From NCBI GenBank assembly GCA_900557355.1, contig USSR01000131.1, positions 1 through 12,735 on the forward strand: 12,735 bases of DNA. Direction: 5' to 3'. Positions 8,461 to 12,735 of this stretch are shown one piece after another. This DNA is from an uncultured Bacteroides sp. Its GTDB lineage: Bacteria; Bacteroidota; Bacteroidia; Bacteroidales; Bacteroidaceae. The stretch's first letter is position 1; each line of letters begins with the position of its first letter. The position numbers and the translations under genes were made by a program. The notes below the pieces were generated by a model that made no database searches, was not told the origin of the DNA, and worked only from the letters and a program-made list of their open reading frames with translations.

Positions 8461-10110
8461 ATGAAGATTAATTTTCAAAATATGTGCAGTTTGAGAAAAA
8501 TAAGTTGTGGGCTTATTTTTTCTATGGCTATATCATTAGTCGCTTGCGGCAGTGATAATGATGAAGAAGGAGGTGGTAATGGTGATGATGGTTTGGTAGA
8601 AGATACTTCTATTCCTGGAAACAGCATTGTCACGGTAAAGCAGAATCGAAATATCATTTTGCATAATCCTCTTTCCGGATGGGTATTATATGCGGGTATT
8701 GGTGATGGTTTATCTTCCACATTCTGGCAGGATTATGATAATTTTCCGTCATCTGAAGGCACTGTAAAGGTCTCTGATTATGCAAATACCTTATACCTTC
8801 GTGGTGCCTGGGCTGATTTTAATCCTGAAGAAGGAAAATATGCATGGAACTCCGATTGTGATACCCCTTCGGCTAAGCGACTGAAGATGTTGATAGAGGG
8901 AGCTAAGCAAAGAAATATGAAATTGGCCTTTACTTTTGTGGTGGATAGCCGTGATAAGCACTATAATTTTACTCCGAATTTTGTAAAAGAGGCTGGCGCG
9001 AAAGGATATGAAACACAAACAGGTTCAGTAAAAGTATGGTCTCCCTATCCGGATGATCCTATTTTCCAGAAATATTATGAGAAATTTATCAGGGCTTTGG
9101 CTAAGGATTTTAATGATCCCGACAAAGTACAGTTTGTAAGTGGTTCAGGATTTGGAAAATGGGGAGAGTATCATAGTGTATGGTACTATCAGGTGCGTGA
9201 GTTGGGAAAACCGGAGCTGCCGACTCGTGAGGCTGTTTTCGATTGGGTGACAGATTTATATTCTCAAGTATTTGATAAAGTTCCTGTGTTTGTAAATTAT
9301 CATCGTTGGATAGGTACAAGTAAAGAATGGGACGGCAATAACTATGATAAAGATACTGAAAGATTAATAGGAAAAGCAGTAGCTAAAGGATATTCATTAC
9401 GTCACGATGCGTTTGGTATGAAAACTTATTATTCTACTTGGGAACGCAATTTTATAGCCAAGTGGAAGTATCTCGTTCCTGTAGTAATGGAAGGTGGCTG
9501 GGTGAAAAATTCTCATGGAAACTCGATTCAGGGAGATGGATATGCTAATTATGCAGAAGTACGTCAGGGTGAGTTTGATGAGGCTAAAACAGCCTGCGTC
9601 AATATGATGGATTTACGCTATAATTCAGACTTTCGCAATGGAGAAACTTATTCATGGTTTAATGAAGCTTTCCAATTAGTTAAACAATTCTGTACAGAAG
9701 GAAGCTACCGTTTATTTCCGGACAGAATTTCTTTGCCTACAACTATCTCTAATGGTAAACAGATTGAAATAGCGCACCGTTGGAATAATTTTGGTTGGGG
9801 ATATTGTCCGACGAATATTCCCCAGTGGAAGAATAAATATAAAGTGGCTTTTGCTTTATTGGACACCAAGAATGATAAACCGAAGTATGTATTTGTTGAT
9901 GGAGAACCGGAAGCTTGTGATTGGGTGAAAGGTACGGCTAAATCATATACGTTTACAACCCGGGTTGAAGGCGTGGAGGCAGGTAAATACATGTGGGCTG
10001 TTGGGATTGTTGACACGGCAAAGCAGAATGAGATTGGAATTCACCTTGCTGTAAAGAACAATGTAACATCTGCCGGCTGGTTGAAATTATTTGAAGTTAT
10101 CGCTCGGTAA
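8461..10110 (+). CDS. Lipoprotein DUF4832/DUF4874-like putative glycoside hydrolase (second paralog)
   Basis: Lipid-anchored paralog of the preceding gene, 549 residues. The signal peptide ends in the lipobox SLVAC (Cys29), followed by GSDNDEEGGGNGDDG, an acidic, glycine-rich tether that fits surface export. The core blocks of the first paralog are all present: HNPLSGWVLY, YLRGAWADFNP, VVDSRDK (D162), GFGKWGEYH with E236, NYHRW (279-283), RHDAFGM (314-320) and VVMEGGW with E344. The C-terminal sandwich opens with RWNNFGWGYCP. Compared with the first paralog it has longer loops after the GEYH block (around YYQVRELGKPELP) and before the TYSWF block (around YNSDFRNGE). Both candidate catalytic glutamates are kept, so it is likely active, but a pure binding role cannot be excluded. 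Inferred job: cutting or holding the glycan at the surface, while its partner works in the periplasm. Confidence 0.72.
   Translation: MKINFQNMCSLRKISCGLIFSMAISLVACGSDNDEEGGGNGDDGLVEDTSIPGNSIVTVKQNRNIILHNPLSGWVLYAGIGDGLSSTFWQDYDNFPSSEGTVKVSDYANTLYLRGAWADFNPEEGKYAWNSDCDTPSAKRLKMLIEGAKQRNMKLAFTFVVDSRDKHYNFTPNFVKEAGAKGYETQTGSVKVWSPYPDDPIFQKYYEKFIRALAKDFNDPDKVQFVSGSGFGKWGEYHSVWYYQVRELGKPELPTREAVFDWVTDLYSQVFDKVPVFVNYHRWIGTSKEWDGNNYDKDTERLIGKAVAKGYSLRHDAFGMKTYYSTWERNFIAKWKYLVPVVMEGGWVKNSHGNSIQGDGYANYAEVRQGEFDEAKTACVNMMDLRYNSDFRNGETYSWFNEAFQLVKQFCTEGSYRLFPDRISLPTTISNGKQIEIAHRWNNFGWGYCPTNIPQWKNKYKVAFALLDTKNDKPKYVFVDGEPEACDWVKGTAKSYTFTTRVEGVEAGKYMWAVGIVDTAKQNEIGIHLAVKNNVTSAGWLKLFEVIAR
8496..8520 (+). 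repeat. Perfect 9-bp inverted repeat in the signal-peptide codons of the lipoprotein paralog
   Basis: Arms AAAAATAAG (8496-8504) and CTTATTTTT (8512-8520) are exact reverse complements around a 7-base loop, starting 35 bases after the A of the ATG. The position resembles that of the hairpin in the susE-like gene. The stem is AT-rich and therefore weak; chance is a real possibility. Confidence 0.45.
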
Positions 10111-10184
10111 GTCATAGTCAATTGCTACGAGATACATTAATTGTTGGTAATGAGTGTATTGACAGGTCATAGTTCTCCGGTTCG

Positions 10185-10294
10185 TTGGGGATATATTTCC
10201 AAGATGCTAGCCATATATATGCTACGTATTGGATCTATATATGCTGCATATTGGATCTATAGATCCAACGTGTTGGGCATATATCTCCAATGAA
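10185..10294. repeat. Array of five 22-bp phased, degenerate palindromic units (TTGG-N10-CCAA)
   Basis: Cut into 22-base units from 10185, the units start at 10185, 10207, 10229, 10251 and 10273. Four begin with TTGG, and three (first, fourth, fifth) also have CCAA at unit positions 15-18, giving 18-bp dyads with an AT-rich centre. The second unit keeps only the ATATATAT centre, flanked by TAGC and GCTA. The third has the left half TTGGATCTATA but ends in GCTG. The windows 10215-10239 and 10237-10261 differ at only 2 of 25 positions. The 22-bp step is close to two DNA turns, so the dyads would face the same side. It may be a multi-site operator or a Bacteroides intergenic repeat family. It is not a CRISPR, because the units are contiguous with no spacers. 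Confidence 0.7.
10251..10268. promoter_or_regulatory. Perfect 18-bp palindrome, candidate operator
   Basis: TTGGATCTATAGATCCAA is its own exact reverse complement and is the best-conserved unit of the surrounding 22-bp array. The centre sits about 160 bases before the GH3 start. A site for a dimeric regulator is possible; an RNA hairpin is less likely because a perfect palindrome leaves no loop. Confidence 0.4.
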
Positions 10295-10355
10295 CTGATT
10301 GTAAGTGACTGGTACTTAGGTAAATGATAAGTGTATGGAATGGCTGGAATAATTA

Positions 10356-10385
10356 TTTGCTTACGTATTGCTTGATATACATCTG
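10356..10385 (+). promoter_or_regulatory. Candidate Bacteroides-type promoter for the GH3 gene
   Basis: TTTG at 10356-10359 and TACATCTG at 10378-10385 resemble the Bacteroides primary-sigma pattern (TTTG near -33, TAnnTTTG near -7), with one mismatch in the second box and an 18-base spacer, slightly shorter than usual. Transcription would start near 10392, leaving a leader of about 30 bases before ATG 10422. The motif is short and a chance match is possible. Confidence 0.35.
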
Positions 10386-10421
10386 AAAACTAGAAATAAT
10401 AATTAACTGACGAAAACATTG

Positions 10422-12608
10422 ATGAGAAAAAAAGTTTTGATTTTGGGATTGTGCCTATTGGGAGTCACACATTCTCTTTCGTCAAAAGATAAAAAGAGTA
10501 TTCCTTTGTATAAGGATGCCAAAGCTCCAATTGAAAAACGTATTGATGATTTAATATCGCGTATGACATTGGAGGAAAAGATTTTGCAGCTAAACCAATA
10601 TACATTGGGACGAAATAACAATGTGAATAATGTTGGCGAAGAAGTGAAAAAAGTACCGTCAGAGATTGGTTCTTTGATATACTTTGATATAAATCCAGAA
10701 TTGCGTAATAGTATGCAGAAAAAAGCGATGGAAGAATCTCGTTTGGGTATTCCCATCATTTTTGGCTACGATGCTATTCATGGATTTCGCACCATATATC
10801 CTATTTCGTTGGGGCAGGCATGTTCATGGAATCCGGGATTGGTAGAACAGGCATGTGCGGTATCTGCACAAGAAGCCCGCATGTCTGGGGTTGATTGGAC
10901 TTTTTCTCCCATGATCGACGTGGCACGTGATCCTCGATGGGGACGTGTAGCCGAAGGATATGGTGAAGATCCTTATACAAATGGAGTGTTTGCCGCTGCT
11001 TCGGTGCGTGGGTATCAGGGAGATGATATGTCAGCAGAGAACCGTATGGCTGCTTGTCTGAAACACTATGTAGGTTATGGTGCTTCGGAGGCTGGGCGAG
11101 ATTATGTTTATACCGAAATTTCAGCTCAAACTCTTTGGGATACTTATCTGCTGCCCTATGAGATGGGAGTGAAAGCTGGTGCGGTCACTTTGATGAGTTC
11201 TTTCAATGACATCAGTGGAGTACCCGGGTCAGCTAATCCTTATATCATGACCGAGATATTAAAGAAACGCTGGAAACATGACGGGTTCATTGTGTCTGAC
11301 TGGGGGGCTGTGGAACAGTTAAAGAATCAGGGATTAGCCGCTACAAAGAAAGATGCTGCTCGGTATGCTTTTAATGCGGGGCTTGAAATGGATATGATGT
11401 CTCATGCCTACGATCGTCATCTGAAAGAGCTTGTAGAGGAAGGTAAGGTAACAATGGCACAAGTTGACGAATCAGTTCGTCGGGTATTGCGTGTAAAATT
11501 CCGTCTGGGTTTGTTCGAACGTCCTTATACTCCGGTTTTCCGTCCGCAAAGTATGGTTGTGGCCGCTCAACTGGCAGCAGAATCAATGGTGTTGTTGAAA
11601 AATGACAATCAGATATTACCACTTACAAACAAAAAAAAGATTGCCGTAGTAGGTCCAATGGCAAAAAATGGTTGGGACTTATTGGGTTCCTGGTGCGGAC
11701 ATGGAAAAGATACGGATGTGGAAATGCTCTATGATGGGTTGACTGCCGAGTTTGGAGGAGACGCCGAATTACGTTATGCAATGGGATGCAAACCGCAGGG
11801 CAATGACCGTTCAGGTTTTGCTGGCGCATTGGACGTTGCTCGTTGGTCTGATGTAGTCATTGTTTGTTTGGGCGAGATGCTTACCTGGAGTGGTGAGAAT
11901 GCTTCCCGTTCTACGATTGCTTTGCCACAGATTCAGGAAGAATTGGTGAAAGAACTAAAGGAGGCTGGTAAACCTGTTATATTGGTGCTTTCTAATGGAC
12001 GTCCCTTGGAGTTAAATCGCATGGAACCTCTTTGTGATGCTATATTGGAGATATGGCAACCGGGAATAAATGGTGCGCGTTCAATGGCAGGAATTTTATC
12101 CGGACGTATCAACCCTTCCGGTAAACTAGCCATGACGTTCCCTTACTCCACAGGACAAATTCCTATTTATTATAATCGCCGCAAGAGCGGACGCGGACAT
12201 CAGGGATTTTATAAAGATATAACAAGCGATCCGTTATATCCGTTCGGGCATGGATTAAGTTATACCGAATTTAAGTATGGCACTGTTACCCCTTCTGCTA
12301 CTAAGGTGAAGCGTGGCGATAAACTGTCAGCAGAAGTGACCGTCACCAACACCGGTTCCCGCGACGGAGCAGAGACTGTTCATTGGTTTATCTCCGATCC
12401 TTATTGCTCTATCACCCGTCCGGTGAAAGAACTGAAACACTTTGAGAAACAACTTATCAAAGCCGGCGAAACGAAGACTTTCCGTTTCGACATCGACCTG
12501 GAACGTGATTTCGGTTTTGTCAATGAGGATGGTAAACGCTTCCTTGAAGCCGGCGAATATCATATTCTGGTACAAGGACAGACCGTTAAAATAGAACTGA
12601 TAGACTAA
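10422..12608 (+). CDS. bglX: Periplasmic GH3 beta-glucosidase, BglX type
   Basis: Exo-acting glycoside hydrolase that removes non-reducing-end beta-linked glucose (or a related sugar) from imported oligosaccharides. I chose ATG 10422; the adjacent in-frame TTG at 10419 adds only one residue. The protein has 728 residues, with a Sec signal over about the first 20 and no lipobox, which points to the periplasm. GH3 hallmarks: GYDAIHG (D117), DPRWGRVAEGYGEDP, CLKHYVGYG (K214-H215) and GFIVSDWG, with D293 as the expected nucleophile. The second domain has LGEMLTWSGENASRS; E492 aligns best with the BglX acid/base, with E485 conserved nearby. Next come VLSNGRPLEL and YPFGHGLSYT, and then a fibronectin-III-like C-terminal domain (about 640-728). 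It follows the paralog pair after a 311-bp gap. GC rises from about 35% near its 5' end to about 47% at its 3' end. Exact linkage specificity cannot be read from the sequence. Confidence 0.93.
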   Translation: MRKKVLILGLCLLGVTHSLSSKDKKSIPLYKDAKAPIEKRIDDLISRMTLEEKILQLNQYTLGRNNNVNNVGEEVKKVPSEIGSLIYFDINPELRNSMQKKAMEESRLGIPIIFGYDAIHGFRTIYPISLGQACSWNPGLVEQACAVSAQEARMSGVDWTFSPMIDVARDPRWGRVAEGYGEDPYTNGVFAAASVRGYQGDDMSAENRMAACLKHYVGYGASEAGRDYVYTEISAQTLWDTYLLPYEMGVKAGAVTLMSSFNDISGVPGSANPYIMTEILKKRWKHDGFIVSDWGAVEQLKNQGLAATKKDAARYAFNAGLEMDMMSHAYDRHLKELVEEGKVTMAQVDESVRRVLRVKFRLGLFERPYTPVFRPQSMVVAAQLAAESMVLLKNDNQILPLTNKKKIAVVGPMAKNGWDLLGSWCGHGKDTDVEMLYDGLTAEFGGDAELRYAMGCKPQGNDRSGFAGALDVARWSDVVIVCLGEMLTWSGENASRSTIALPQIQEELVKELKEAGKPVILVLSNGRPLELNRMEPLCDAILEIWQPGINGARSMAGILSGRINPSGKLAMTFPYSTGQIPIYYNRRKSGRGHQGFYKDITSDPLYPFGHGLSYTEFKYGTVTPSATKVKRGDKLSAEVTVTNTGSRDGAETVHWFISDPYCSITRPVKELKHFEKQLIKAGETKTFRFDIDLERDFGFVNEDGKRFLEAGEYHILVQGQTVKIELID

Positions 12609-12687
12609 AAATGTAAAGAACAAAAGTGTGTGAAGAGCTGATAGCTAAGTTGGTTTTTTACACATATTATATTAACACAGAATCACC

Positions 12688-12735
12688 ATGAAAAAGAAAA
12701 TAGGAGGCATAGGTTTATGTATGCTTGCATGGAGC
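12688..12735 (+). CDS. Start of a further secreted protein, cut off by the window edge
   Basis: ATG 12688 opens a frame of 16 codons, MKKKIGGIGLCMLAWS, that runs to the window end. The lysine-rich start followed by a hydrophobic run looks like an export signal, so the product is probably periplasmic or surface-bound. It lies 79 bp after the GH3 stop on the same strand and is probably the next gene of this locus. The family cannot be told. Confidence 0.6.
   Translation, partial: MKKKIGGIGLCMLAWS

Larger units (their letters stand above)
10111..10421. other. 311-bp non-coding gap before the GH3 gene
   Basis: No coding region or RNA gene is recognisable. The first ~70 bases show nothing beyond a short direct repeat GTCATAGT (10111-10118 and 10166-10173). 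The middle holds a phased 22-bp palindromic array, and the last ~70 bases hold a candidate promoter. The length contrasts with the 11-32 bp gaps within the susCDE-like block and between the paralogs, and suggests that the GH3 gene has its own transcription control. Confidence 0.7.

Noticed and set aside
10185..10294. CRISPR array
   Set aside because: Units are 22 bp, contiguous and degenerate, with no unique spacers and no cas genes.
10403..10759. 118-codon minus-strand frame overlapping the GH3 start
   Set aside because: It is antisense to the signal peptide and first GH3 segment, with no family features.
11628..11640. Eight-A run in the GH3 gene as a phase-variation tract
   Set aside because: It simply encodes consecutive lysines, the frame is intact and the run is short.
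12627..12664. Terminator after the GH3 gene
   Set aside because: TGTGTGAA and TTTACACA can pair with one G-T wobble, but the T-run is partly inside the stem and the stem is weak.
1..12735. Insertion sequences, tRNA or rRNA genes
   Set aside because: No transposase-like frame, tRNA cloverleaf or rRNA segment was recognised on either strand.

Overview
The window reads as part of a polysaccharide utilization locus (PUL) from a gut Bacteroidales organism, most likely Bacteroides. The evidence is an adjacent SusC/SusD pair, Bacteroidetes-type lipoproteins with an acidic stretch after the lipid-bearing cysteine, AT-rich DNA (hand counts of 35 to 47% GC) and a possible Bacteroides-type promoter. 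The species cannot be named from sequence alone. All recognisable genes lie on the + strand.

Layout: (1) a SusC-like TonB-dependent transporter truncated at the left edge, already in its STN domain (1-3155); (2) a SusD-like glycan-binding lipoprotein 11 bp downstream (3167-5113); (3) a SusE-like surface lipoprotein with two tandem ~108-residue beta-rich repeats (5146-6786); (4) a 100-bp gap with a perfect 15-bp inverted repeat; (5) two tandem paralogous proteins that resemble the DUF4832/DUF4874 group and look like TIM-barrel glycosidases, the first with an ordinary secretion signal (6887-8449), the second a lipoprotein (8461-10110); (6) a 311-bp non-coding gap with a phased 22-bp array of TTGG/CCAA palindromes and a candidate promoter; (7) a periplasmic GH3 beta-glucosidase of the BglX type (10422-12608); (8) the first 16 codons of another secreted protein (12688-12735).

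Inferred working model: the SusE-like protein and SusD capture a glycan at the cell surface. The lipoprotein paralog of the pair may cut it there or help bind it, and SusC imports oligosaccharides. The secreted paralog and the GH3 enzyme then finish the breakdown in the periplasm, the GH3 releasing beta-linked glucose or a similar sugar. The STN domain on SusC suggests control by an ECF sigma/anti-sigma pair just left of the window. No canonical endo-glycanase is visible, so the DUF4832-like pair is the best candidate for new enzymology. The most unusual DNA feature is the 22-bp phased palindrome array before the GH3 gene.
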